From Candidatus Gemmiger stercoripullorum (GTDB lineage: Bacteria; Bacillota; Clostridia; Oscillospirales; Ruminococcaceae), in NCBI GenBank assembly GCA_019119365.1, contig DWXD01000039.1:1-50105 (forward strand): 50,105 bases of DNA. The letters run 5' to 3'. The notes under the pieces were generated by a model that searched no databases, was not told the origin of the DNA, and was given only the letters and a program-made list of their open reading frames with translations. The first letter of the stretch is position 1. Each line of letters begins with the position of its first letter. Both the position numbers and the translations under genes were made by a program. Below are positions 42,243 to 50,105 of the stretch, in pieces.

Positions 42243-43841
42243 GTGAAACATTGCATCCCCCGCGCCGCGCTCAGCGCGCTGCTGGCGCTGGCGCTGTGCG
42301 CCGGACCGCTGACCGTCCCCGCCCTGGCGGAGGAAGCTTCCCCCGCACCGGCCGCCACCCCGGCCGCCGCCGGGGAAGCTGCGGCGGAAACGACGCCCGC
42401 CCCGACGCCGACAGCCACCCCGCTGATGGCGGTGTATAAGGAAGCCGCCGTTTTGACGGAAGAACTGCCGTCCCCGGGGCCGGACGCCGGGCAGCCCGAA
42501 ACTTCGGCCGCGCCTGTGCTGCCGACCGAACCGCCCGTGGAGGTCGTGCCCACCCCCGAACCCACGCCGTACAACGGTACGGGCGTTTACGTCGTCGCCG
42601 CGGCTGTGACCGACCCGGCGGGCGGCGAGATCCCCACCATTGAGTGGGGCGACCGCGTCAACGTCGTTCTCAGTGTGCTGGACCACTCTTCGGCGCAGTA
42701 TGACATCGCGCCCGAGCAGATCTCGGCGCGCGTCAACTCTTCGACCTTTACCTTCACCGGCAACGGCGAGATCGGCCAGCTGGTCGAGGGCGAGGACGAC
42801 AACGGCCCCTACTACAGCTATAACCTCTTGTTCCGCGACGTCATTTATAACGGCGGCGGCAATACCTTCCCGGTCAACCTCAGCTATATCGACTCGACGC
42901 TGCCGATGCAGCAGTTCTCGGTCACGCTGGGCCAGTGTGTCGACGAAGATCCCAACGACCCCAGCGACGCCCGCGCGCCCAGCCTGATCGTGCGCAGCGC
43001 TTCCTACGGCACCGAGACGATCACGGCGGGCAGCCCGTTCACGCTGTCGCTGACGCTGTACGCCTCCAACGGCACCGAATCGGTCGCCGATGTCGTCGCC
43101 TCGCTCACGCTGCCCGAGGGCGTGACTATGACCGGCGGCAACCTGTCGAGCTATGTGGGCACGATGGCCCCGCAGTCCAGCAGCGACGTCAGCTTCAGCA
43201 TCCAGACGAGCGCCGGGTTCACCGGCGGCGTCGCCAACATCACGGTCAACCTGGCCGGGGCGGGGGCCGTTTCGGGCAATGCCGTCACCGGCACGACCAC
43301 CATCTCGGTCCCCATCAGCCAGCCCGACCGCTTTGAGCTCGGCGAGCTGCAGGTCAACGACACGATCTACCTGGGCGATACCGCCACCGTCACGCTCAAC
43401 TTTGTCAACAAGGGCCGCAACCCGGTCGCCAACATCGAGGCTTCGATCACCGGCGAGGGCCTTGGCGCCGAGATGACGCAGCAGTACATCGGCAACCTCA
43501 ACGCAGGCACCGAGAACAGCGTCGACTTCGACCTTCTGCCCACCCAGGCCGGGCCGGTCAGCGGCAGCATTGTGCTGACCTATGAGGCCGAGGACGGTTC
43601 GATCAAGACCGCCAGCAAGGACTTTTCCTTCTCGGTCGAAGAAATGCCGGTCTACGACGACCCGATGATGGACCCCGGCATGATGGAGCCCGCCGCCCAG
43701 CCCGGCCTGCCCGTGTGGGGCATCGCGCTGATCGCGGTGCTGGCCGTCGTGATCGTTGTGGTTGTGATCGTCGTGATCCGCCGCAAAAAGAAGAAGGCCG
43801 CCGCGCTGGCGGACCTGGAGGGCGAGGATGAAGATCTCTGA
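42243..43841 (+). CDS. Anchored extracellular protein with Ig-like repeats
   Basis: A 532-residue exported protein. Signal peptide (1-29), a Pro/Ala/Thr-rich spacer (30-115), then repeated beta-sandwich domains of the CARDB/NEW3 type (about 120-475), a membrane helix near 490-512 (VWGIALIAVLAVVIVVVVIVV) and a basic cytoplasmic end RRKKKK. Placed between the ATPase and permease of a MacB-type transporter, it may take the role of the MacA adaptor, binding or presenting the exported substrate. This is an inference from context. GTG start after GGAGG; the end overlaps the permease gene by 14 bp. Confidence 0.82.
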   Translation: MKHCIPRAALSALLALALCAGPLTVPALAEEASPAPAATPAAAGEAAAETTPAPTPTATPLMAVYKEAAVLTEELPSPGPDAGQPETSAAPVLPTEPPVEVVPTPEPTPYNGTGVYVVAAAVTDPAGGEIPTIEWGDRVNVVLSVLDHSSAQYDIAPEQISARVNSSTFTFTGNGEIGQLVEGEDDNGPYYSYNLLFRDVIYNGGGNTFPVNLSYIDSTLPMQQFSVTLGQCVDEDPNDPSDARAPSLIVRSASYGTETITAGSPFTLSLTLYASNGTESVADVVASLTLPEGVTMTGGNLSSYVGTMAPQSSSDVSFSIQTSAGFTGGVANITVNLAGAGAVSGNAVTGTTTISVPISQPDRFELGELQVNDTIYLGDTATVTLNFVNKGRNPVANIEASITGEGLGAEMTQQYIGNLNAGTENSVDFDLLPTQAGPVSGSIVLTYEAEDGSIKTASKDFSFSVEEMPVYDDPMMDPGMMEPAAQPGLPVWGIALIAVLAVVIVVVVIVVIRRKKKKAAALADLEGEDEDL

Positions 43842-45300
43842 CCAGGTGGCGCTCGCCGCCAAAAACCTGTCCCGCCGCAAGGGGCGCACGGCGCTGACCG
43901 TCATCGGCGTCGTCGTGGGCACCTGCGCGGTCATCGTCATGATCAGCCTGGGCATCGCGCAGAACAAAAGCTACGATGAGATGCTGGCCAGCTGGGGCGA
44001 CCTGACCCAGATCCAGGTCTACGGCGGCAGCATGGGCGTTTCGGTGTCGATCGGCGGCACAACGGTCAGCTCCTCCTCCAGCGAAGCGCCTCCCAAGCTC
44101 AACGATGAGATGGTCGAGACCTTCAAGGCGATGGACCATGTGATTGCGGTCACCCCCTATTACGAGGGCTACAACCTGCAGGGGCGCATCAGCGCGGGCA
44201 TGAACGAGCGGTATCAGATCACCGGCTTATACGATCTGTACGGCATCGACCCGGCGGCGATGGAGCCGATGGGCTTTGAGCTGGCCGACGGCGAATGGCT
44301 GTCCGATTCTGCCAACTACGGCAAGGACACGCTGCCGGTGCTGGTCGGCACCACGTCGGGGTACAACTTTCAGGACACGCGCCGCAGCTATACCTCCACC
44401 AAGCGGCAGCGCTGGGCGGGCCAGACCGACGCTTCGGGCAAGGAGCTGCCGCCCTTCGTCGACGTCAACAAGGACGACATGACGCTGACGCTGACGGACG
44501 GCGACCCCGACGCGCCCAAGGAAAAGACCTGGAAGCTCAAGGTTGTGGGCACGATGGCGGTAAACGAAAAGTACTACTGGACGCAGAGCGGCATCGTGCT
44601 GCGCCTGAAAGACATGAAGATGCTGATAGAGGAGAACAACCACCTGCTGAACAAAAACAACAATTACTATGAGACCGACCTGACCGAGTACCAGAACGTC
44701 TATGTCAAGGTGGACGACATGGACAACGTCGACGAGGTCGGCGAGGCGATCAAGGCGTACGGGTTCAGCACCTACTCGATGTCCGACACGCGCGAGGAGA
44801 TGCAGAAGCAGGTGGGCCGCAACCAGATGATGCTGGGCGGCCTGGCGGCCATCAGCCTGTTCGTGGCGGCGCTGAACATCGCCAATACCATGACCATGGC
44901 CATCTACGAGCGCACGCGCGAGATCGGCGTGATGAAGGTGCTGGGGTGCGAGCTGAAAAACATCCGCCGCATGTTTTTGATCGAAAGCGGCTTCATCGGC
45001 TTCATCGGCGGTGTCGCCGGCGCGCTGCTGAGCTGGGGCGTCAGCTTTATCCTGAACAACCTGCTCGTCATTGCCAGCGGGGTGATGATGCTGCTGCAAA
45101 GCCTGGGCGTCCAGGCGAACCTGGACCTGAGCTTTCTCATGAACAGCGGCATGGGGACCGGCTCCACCATGTCCATCATTCCGCTGTGGCTGGTGGGCGT
45201 GGCGCTCGTCTTTGCCACGGTGATCGGCATCCTTTCCGGCATTGCCCCCGCCAACCGCGCCGTGCGCATCAGCGCGCTCGAAGCCATCCGCCACGAGTGA
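43828..45300 (+). CDS. MacB/FtsX-type ABC transporter permease
   Basis: A 490-residue permease. It begins with the amphipathic stretch and first helix seen in MacB-like permeases (NLSRRKGRTALTVIGVVVGTCAVIVMISLGIAQNKSY), followed by a large extracellular domain (about 50-325) and three C-terminal helices including GGLAAISLFVAALNIANTMTMAIYERTREIGVMKVLG, an FtsX-family hallmark. It works with the ATPase two genes upstream, probably exporting a peptide or lipid-linked substrate or acting as a mechanotransmitter. The start overlaps the previous gene by 14 bp. Confidence 0.93.
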   Translation: MKISDQVALAAKNLSRRKGRTALTVIGVVVGTCAVIVMISLGIAQNKSYDEMLASWGDLTQIQVYGGSMGVSVSIGGTTVSSSSSEAPPKLNDEMVETFKAMDHVIAVTPYYEGYNLQGRISAGMNERYQITGLYDLYGIDPAAMEPMGFELADGEWLSDSANYGKDTLPVLVGTTSGYNFQDTRRSYTSTKRQRWAGQTDASGKELPPFVDVNKDDMTLTLTDGDPDAPKEKTWKLKVVGTMAVNEKYYWTQSGIVLRLKDMKMLIEENNHLLNKNNNYYETDLTEYQNVYVKVDDMDNVDEVGEAIKAYGFSTYSMSDTREEMQKQVGRNQMMLGGLAAISLFVAALNIANTMTMAIYERTREIGVMKVLGCELKNIRRMFLIESGFIGFIGGVAGALLSWGVSFILNNLLVIASGVMMLLQSLGVQANLDLSFLMNSGMGTGSTMSIIPLWLVGVALVFATVIGILSGIAPANRAVRISALEAIRHE

Positions 45301-45334
45301 GCCGCCGCGGCCCAAAGCGTTTATAACTGTAAGA

Positions 45335-45369
45335 AATCCCCGGCCTGCCCGCGCAGGCCGGGGATTTTT
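45335..45369 (+). terminator. Terminator of the ABC operon
   Basis: AATCCCCGGCCTGC/GCAGGCCGGGGATT stem with CCGC loop, followed by TTT. Confidence 0.9.
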
Positions 45370-45370
45370 C

Positions 45371-45468
45371 GCGCCCAAAAATTTCCCCGCGGCCACCGGC
45401 CGCGGGGTCCACCACATCTAAACTCTGAACGCTAAACTCTCAACTCTAAACTCTCAACTCTAAACTCA
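45371..45468 (+). repeat. Heptanucleotide composite element between convergent genes
   Basis: CCCCGCGGCC..GGCCGCGGGG palindrome, then TCCACCACATCT and about seven AACTCTN units, ending at the sbcC stop codon on the opposite strand. Confidence 0.85.
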
Positions 45469-48303
45469 CTACTCCGCCACAACCTCCGCAGCGCTGCCGT
45501 GGCGGGTCTTGCGGACAAGGATTTTGCGCGGGATGCGGTCCTGCAAACTTTCAACATGGCTGATGATGCCGACGAGCTTGTCCGCCCCGGCAAGCGCCGT
45601 CAGCGTGTCGATGGCCTTGTCCAGCGCTTCGGCGTCCAGCGTGCCGAAGCCTTCGTCCACAAACAGCGTGTCCACCTCCACGCCGCCGGCCTGCTGCTGG
45701 ATCGTATCGCTGATGCCCAGCGCCAGGCTCAGCGCGGCCAAAAAACTCTCCCCGCCCGAAAGGCTGCCCACCGGGCGGGTCTTGCCGGTGTAGGCGTCGA
45801 ACACATCGAGCTCCAGCGCCGTTTTGGCGGCGACAGCGGCGTCCTCCCGCCGCAGCAGGCGGTACTGCCCGCCGGTCATGCGGGTAAAGCGCAGGTTGGC
45901 GGCGGCCACCACGCCGTCAAAGTGGAACGCCTGCACATACTGCTCAAACGGCAGCTTGGGGCGGCCGGTCAGGTTGCCGTTGATCGTGCGGCTCAGGTTG
46001 TCCATGACTGCGCTGTGCGCGCGGGCCTGTTCGGCCTTTTGCAGCGCGGCGGCCAGCGCGGCGGCGGCCGTGCGGTTGGCGGCCAGCGCGTGCTGCGCGG
46101 CGGTCAGCCGGGCGCGGGCCTGCTGCTGCGCGGTCTCGGCTTCGTGCAGGGCGGTCTCGGCGGCGGCCGGGTCGGGCGTTTTGGGCGCGGCGGCGGCCTC
46201 TTTGCCAAGGGCTTCGGCTTCGCCAAGGGCTTTGTCCAGCGCGGTGTCGAACCGGCGGCGCGCGGCCGCGGCCGCGGCCAGCTCCTCGTTCAGCTGCTTC
46301 TGGGCGGCGGCCGTCCGGCGGCGCGCGGCGGCCAGCGCCGCGGCGTCGGGGTAGGGCAGGCCGCGCGCCAGCTCGGCGCGGCGGGCCTCGGCGGCGGCGC
46401 GGGCGGTTTCGGCTTCGCGCAGGGCGGCCTCGGCGGCTTCGCGCGCGGCGTGCAGCGCCGGTTCGCGGACGGCCTCGGCGGCTTGCTCGGTTTCCAGCCC
46501 GGCGCGGCGGGCGGCGCGGGCGCGGGCTTCGGCCAGCGCGGCGCGCACCCCGGCCAGGCCGCTGTCCAGCGCGGCCGCCTGGGCCGAAAGCGCCGCGGCC
46601 AGCTGTTCCGGCGTCAGGGCGGCGGCCTCGGGGCCGTCGTATGCTTTTTTGCGTTTGGCAAAGAACGCGGCCGCGCCGCGGTACAGCGTTTCGCGCAGCG
46701 TTTTTTCGCGCGCGGCGGCCTGCCCGGCGGCCGTGCTGGCGGCGGTGGCGGCGGCCTGGGCGGCGTGCAGCGCGCGGTCGGCGGCTTCGCAGTCGGCCTC
46801 GGTGACATGGCCGGGGGCCAGCCGGGCCGGGGCCGGGTGGTGGGTCGCGCCGCAGACCGGGCAGGGCGCGCCTTCTTCCAGCGCGGCGGCCAGCAGCCCG
46901 GCGCGCGCGGCGTTCAGGCGGCGCTGTGCGTCGTTGGCGGCGGCCGCGGCCTGGTCCTGCGCGGCCTGTTTGGCGCGGTAGGTCTGCTGGCGGGCGGCCA
47001 GCGTGCGCGCGGCCTCGGCCAGCTGGCGCGTGTCGGCCAGCAGGCCGTCGCATTCCTTCTGCTGGGCCAGCGCGGTCTGCTCATAGCCCTCGTTGCGGGC
47101 AATGTCCGCCCCGGGCTCGCCGCAGGCGGCCAGCGCCGCGGCCAGTTCGGCGCGCCGCCGCTGCCACGCGGCCAGCGCTCTGGCGGCGTCTTCGCCGTCC
47201 TTTTTGGCTTTGGCGGCGCGGACTTCGGCGTCCGCGCGTTCTTTTTCGGCTTCGGCCAGCTGGGCGTAGCGCGGGGCCAGCGCGTCGAGCTGCGAAAGCT
47301 CGGCGGCGATCTTCTCCAGCTCGGGGCGGCGGGCCTCGGTTTTGTCCCAGGCGGCGCGGCGGGCGGGGGCTTCGGCCTGCAGGCGGGCGGCCTCGGCCTC
47401 GGCGGCGCGGCGGCGTTCCAGCAGCTGCGCGCGGGCGCGGGCGGCTTCGGCTGTGGCGGCGGCCTGCTTGACGGCGGCGTCCAGCGCCTCCAGCTGCGCG
47501 GCCAGCGCCGCGGCCTGCGCTTCGCTCTCTTTGAGCAGCTGCGCGGCCAGCGCGGGCGCGGCGGCCGCCCGGTAGGGGTCCTGTGCGGTTTGCAGGGCGC
47601 GCAGCGCGGCGGCGGGGTCCGCTTCGCTCTGCTCCGCGCCGGGCGCGGGCAGCTCCAGCCGCCCCAGTTCCAGCAGCACGCGGGCGTTGGCGTCCTCGGC
47701 GGCGCGGGCGGCCGCGGTGGCGCGCTCGCGCGCGGCGTCGCCCAGGCGGCGGTACGCCCCGGTGTCAAACACCTGCCGCAGGATGGCCGCGCGGTCGGCG
47801 CTGGGGGCGTTGAGCAGGCGGGCAAAGTCGTTCTGCGCGATCAGCGAGATCTGCGCGAACTGTTTGGCGTCGATGCCCAGCAGCGCCGTGACGGCGGCGG
47901 TCACGGCCTTCGCGCCGCTGACCGGCTCCTCCGGTTCGCGCACAAGCGTCGCGCGGGGCGGGGCCAGCGTGGTGGCGGCGGCCTGTTTGCTGCGGCGGCG
48001 CGCGCGCAGCTGCTCCGGCGCGCGCTCAACCGTATACACGCGCCCGCGGTGGGAAAAGGTCAGCGCAACAAAGGTCTCGTCGCGCACGTCGGCAAAGTCG
48101 CTGCGCAGCATGGCGGGCAGGCGGTAGGCGCCGGTCGTCTCGCCGTACAGCGCAAAGGTGATCGCGTCAAACAGCGCGGTCTTGCCCGCGCCGGTGTCGC
48201 CGCTGATCAAAAACAGCCCGCCTTCGCCAAAGGCGGTCAGGTCCAGCTCGGTGCGCGCGGCATAGGGGCCGAACGCGCACAGCGTCAGGTGCAGCGGTTT
48301 CAC
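45469..48303 (-). CDS. sbcC: Exonuclease subunit SbcC
   Basis: A 944-residue SMC-like ATPase of the SbcCD complex, which opens hairpins and protein-blocked DNA ends. Walker [17 protein letters not shown] lies near residue 38. Two long Ala/Glu/Arg coiled-coil arms follow, with the zinc hook CPVC near residue 480 at the apex. The ABC signature [16 protein letters not shown] and Walker [13 protein letters not shown] are at the C-terminus. The arms are very alanine-rich, in line with high GC. Its start overlaps the sbcD stop by 4 bp, so SbcD and SbcC are translated in tandem. A palindrome-processing nuclease is notable in a palindrome-rich genome. Confidence 0.95.
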   Translation of the reverse strand: MKPLHLTLCAFGPYAARTELDLTAFGEGGLFLISGDTGAGKTALFDAITFALYGETTGAYRLPAMLRSDFADVRDETFVALTFSHRGRVYTVERAPEQLRARRRSKQAAATTLAPPRATLVREPEEPVSGAKAVTAAVTALLGIDAKQFAQISLIAQNDFARLLNAPSADRAAILRQVFDTGAYRRLGDAARERATAAARAAEDANARVLLELGRLELPAPGAEQSEADPAAALRALQTAQDPYRAAAAPALAAQLLKESEAQAAALAAQLEALDAAVKQAAATAEAARARAQLLERRRAAEAEAARLQAEAPARRAAWDKTEARRPELEKIAAELSQLDALAPRYAQLAEAEKERADAEVRAAKAKKDGEDAARALAAWQRRRAELAAALAACGEPGADIARNEGYEQTALAQQKECDGLLADTRQLAEAARTLAARQQTYRAKQAAQDQAAAAANDAQRRLNAARAGLLAAALEEGAPCPVCGATHHPAPARLAPGHVTEADCEAADRALHAAQAAATAASTAAGQAAAREKTLRETLYRGAAAFFAKRKKAYDGPEAAALTPEQLAAALSAQAAALDSGLAGVRAALAEARARAARRAGLETEQAAEAVREPALHAAREAAEAALREAETARAAAEARRAELARGLPYPDAAALAAARRRTAAAQKQLNEELAAAAAARRRFDTALDKALGEAEALGKEAAAAPKTPDPAAAETALHEAETAQQQARARLTAAQHALAANRTAAAALAAALQKAEQARAHSAVMDNLSRTINGNLTGRPKLPFEQYVQAFHFDGVVAAANLRFTRMTGGQYRLLRREDAAVAAKTALELDVFDAYTGKTRPVGSLSGGESFLAALSLALGISDTIQQQAGGVEVDTLFVDEGFGTLDAEALDKAIDTLTALAGADKLVGIISHVESLQDRIPRKILVRKTRHGSAAEVVAE

Positions 48304-49487
48304 AGCCCCACCTCCTTCTGCAGCGCCTGCAGCGCCGTTTGTTCTTCGGCGGTCATCGCACGGCCCTGCATCTGCTCAAAAAAGCCGCCGAACAGCTCGG
48401 CAAAGCTCTTCTGGCGCAGCGCTTCGGCCGTGGGCGCGCCGGGGCCGCCCGCCCCGGCGCGCGGGGCGTAGTCCAGCCGCATCGCGTTGGGGTAGGCGGC
48501 GCGCAGCGCGGCCATCGCGTCGGGCTGCGGCGTCGGGTCGGTCAGCGTGGCCCAGATGTAATCCTGCGCCCCGGTCACGCGCGCGGGGTCGGTCAGCTCG
48601 GCCAGCGGGCCGGTCAGGCGGCGCATCGCGTGCGGCGGGCGCAGCGGCAGCAGCTCCACCGTCACGCCGCCGGGGGCAATGTCGGCCAGCACGGCGCTTT
48701 TTTGCGGGGCCGCGCCGCCCGCGCACTCGTCCAGGCTGTAGCTCAGCAAACTGCCCGCATAGCGCACGGTCTCGCTGCCCACGGCCTGGGGGCGGTGGAT
48801 GTGGCCGAGCGCCACATAGTCGAAACCGCCGTTTTCGGCAAAGCGGGCGGCCTGCACGGCCTCGACCATGCCGATGACCGGCCCTTCCCGCCCCGGCGCC
48901 AGCGCCGCCGCCACGCTCTCGCTGCCCGCGCAGGCCGGGGGCGTTTTGCCCGCCAGCACGGTTTGGTGCGCCACCAGCACGCGGCGCACGCCGGGGCGGC
49001 GCGGCGGCAGCGCGGCCAGCGCGGCGGCCACGGCGGTGTCATAGCCGGTCACGGCGGCGTCCGGCAAAAAGTGCCGCACCGCGGCCGTGCGCACAAACGG
49101 CAGCAGGCAGAATTCGACCGGCCCGGCGGCGTCGGCCAGCACGGCGACCGGCACGCGGCCGGTGAACCGCCCGGCAATGTGCACGCCCTGGCGCGCCAGC
49201 AGCCCGGCCGCATAGTCCAGCCGCTCGGCGCTGTCGTGGTTGCCGGAAACCGCCAGCACGGCGACGCCGCGGGCGCACAGCTCGCTCAAAAACCAGTCCA
49301 GCAGCAGCACCGCGCCCGCCGGGGGCACCGGCGTGTCGTAGATATCGCCCGCCAGGGCCACGGCCTGCACGCCGTGTTCTTCGCACAGCGCCAGCACCTG
49401 CGCGAGCACGGCGCGCTGGTCTTCCAGCAGGTCAAAGCCATTGACCCGCTTGCCCAGGTGCAGGTCGGCCAAATGCAGCAGTTTCAT
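48300..49487 (-). CDS. sbcD: Exonuclease subunit SbcD
   Basis: A 395-residue Mre11-type metallophosphoesterase, the nuclease of SbcCD. Metal-binding motifs are [10 protein letters not shown] (D8, H10), LAGDIYD, VSGNHDS and a later GHIHRPQ. A C-terminal domain contacts SbcC. It precedes sbcC with a 4-bp overlap and follows a GNAT gene by 28 bp, forming an operon. Confidence 0.95.
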   Translation of the reverse strand: MKLLHLADLHLGKRVNGFDLLEDQRAVLAQVLALCEEHGVQAVALAGDIYDTPVPPAGAVLLLDWFLSELCARGVAVLAVSGNHDSAERLDYAAGLLARQGVHIAGRFTGRVPVAVLADAAGPVEFCLLPFVRTAAVRHFLPDAAVTGYDTAVAAALAALPPRRPGVRRVLVAHQTVLAGKTPPACAGSESVAAALAPGREGPVIGMVEAVQAARFAENGGFDYVALGHIHRPQAVGSETVRYAGSLLSYSLDECAGGAAPQKSAVLADIAPGGVTVELLPLRPPHAMRRLTGPLAELTDPARVTGAQDYIWATLTDPTPQPDAMAALRAAYPNAMRLDYAPRAGAGGPGAPTAEALRQKSFAELFGGFFEQMQGRAMTAEEQTALQALQKEVGL

Positions 49488-49515
49488 AAACGGGTTCTCC
49501 TGTTCGGGGGCGGGG

Positions 49516-50016
49516 TCAGCGCCAGAGCTTTTCCCAGGTGGTCAGTTCCAGCGTCACGCCGGGCAGCACCTCGACCGCCTCGGTCCCGGCTTTGCGGAAA
49601 CGGCAGCGCTTGCAGAAGCCTTCGGCCTTGAGGTCTTTGGCCCATACGGTCAGGTACAGGCGGCTGCGGCCGTCGCCTTCGGCGAGCTTCTGCGCATAGG
49701 CGACGATGCTGCGCCCGATGCCCTGCCCGCGCGCCGTTTCGCGCAGAAACAGGCGGCTGAGGCACAGCGCCCCGGCCGGGCGCAGGTCAAGCGCGAAATA
49801 GCCGACGGCCTCGCTGCCCAGGTAGATGAGGAAATAGTTGACCGCGCCGTCGTGGATCTCGTCGTCGGTCAGGTCCTCGCTCTGGTAGCGCTCGGCCAGC
49901 GCGGCGGCGACTTTGGGCGTCAGGCGGGTGTAGTGCTGCACAAAGATCTCGCGCGCCAGCGCGGCGACCTCGCGCACATAACGGGCTTTGGTCACTTGCT
50001 TGAAAGTAGGCTTCAT
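49516..50016 (-). CDS. GNAT family N-acetyltransferase
   Basis: A 166-residue acetyltransferase. Motif A is LSRLFLRETARGQGIGRSIVAYAQKLA with the RGQGIG loop, and the strand LYLTVWAKDLKAEGFCKRCRF follows. The AKDLKAEGFCKRCRF pattern resembles small-molecule or peptide acetyltransferases; the substrate is unknown. It is the first gene of the minus-strand operon with sbcD and sbcC. GAAAGGACC upstream is a reasonable ribosome binding site. Confidence 0.87.
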   Translation of the reverse strand: MKPTFKQVTKARYVREVAALAREIFVQHYTRLTPKVAAALAERYQSEDLTDDEIHDGAVNYFLIYLGSEAVGYFALDLRPAGALCLSRLFLRETARGQGIGRSIVAYAQKLAEGDGRSRLYLTVWAKDLKAEGFCKRCRFRKAGTEAVEVLPGVTLELTTWEKLWR

Positions 50017-50060
50017 GGGGTGGGTCCTTTCGGTTTTTTTGAAGGGGAAGAGGGAAAAAA

Positions 50061-50097
50061 TAATGAGGAATTAGGAATGAGGAATTAGGAATTTTTT
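50061..50097 (-). repeat. Heptanucleotide array, ATTCCTN type
   Basis: AATGAGG/AATTAGG units in tandem (reverse complement of ATTCCTC/ATTCCTA), ending in TTTTTTGGGGG. The same type occurs at 3446-3480, 18980, 19088 and 26637. The array runs toward the window edge. Confidence 0.8.
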
Positions 50098-50105
50098 GGG
50101 GGGGG

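Noticed and set aside
45499-48471. A long plus-strand frame opposite sbcC
   Set aside because: The encoded protein is Gly/Ala/Arg-rich without domains, and the minus strand encodes SbcC with all motifs.

Overview
This GC-rich window reads as a chromosome segment of a gut Firmicute in the Oscillospiraceae/Ruminococcaceae (Gemmiger, Subdoligranulum or Faecalibacterium type). The basis is a SCIFF ranthipeptide pair (a clostridial marker), pyruvate formate-lyase, tRNA genes with encoded CCA, canonical AGGAGG ribosome binding sites, and long intergenic tracts full of short palindromes. The genus is an inference; no rRNA is present.

Layout. 1-3529: repeats, a TetR regulator, a TrmN6-like methyltransferase, an acyltransferase-3 membrane protein, repeats. 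3530-8086: a tightly overlapping three-gene operon encoding a radical SAM/SPASM enzyme, a membrane protein with a cytoplasmic tail of nine cysteines in a Cys-Ala ladder, and a two-module AAA+ ATPase. This is my strongest candidate for an undescribed modification system. 8242-9000: tRNA-Ile2 followed by tandem copies of its own 3' end plus terminator. 9001-11598: a GHL10 (DUF187) hydrolase and a 1.2 kb repeat tract. 11599-16343: pflB, repeats, a lipoprotein and pflA. 16496-20134: NUDIX hydrolase, GT10 glycosyltransferase, trmO and cysK, separated by heptanucleotide arrays. 20237-20872: tRNA-Met and tRNA-Glu, the latter again followed by copies of its own 3' end. 20873-23668: an MmeI-like fused restriction-modification enzyme of lower GC. 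23881-28797: HAD hydrolase, nitroreductase, ECF S component, GH27-like alpha-galactosidase, LMW phosphatase. 29016-30936: an AT-rich acquired cassette of three membrane or small proteins divergent from a TetR regulator. 31259-38095: P-loop kinase, GNAT, and divergent GH38-like and GH2 glycosidases. 38156-39908: SCIFF peptide and its maturase. 39909-41332: repeats. 41379-45300: MacB-type ABC exporter with an anchored extracellular protein. 45469-50016: sbcC, sbcD and GNAT.

Three classes of non-coding repeat stand out. (1) Palindromes whose arms differ between families but which all carry the same asymmetric GTAGGG/CCCTAC tag at one end. (2) A structured 62-bp sequence found four times, each time inserted at the same point in the loop of such a palindrome, and in one copy with compensatory changes in its own stem. 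(3) Period-7 arrays (AACTCTN and ATTCCTN types) linked to a CCGCGG palindrome and the word TCCACCACATC. Many long open frames in these tracts are artefacts of GC-rich palindromic DNA.

Functionally the window combines fermentative metabolism (PFL, with its activase), glycan degradation (GH2, GH27, GH38, GHL10), two radical SAM peptide- or protein-modification systems, DNA maintenance (SbcCD) and defence (MmeI-like).
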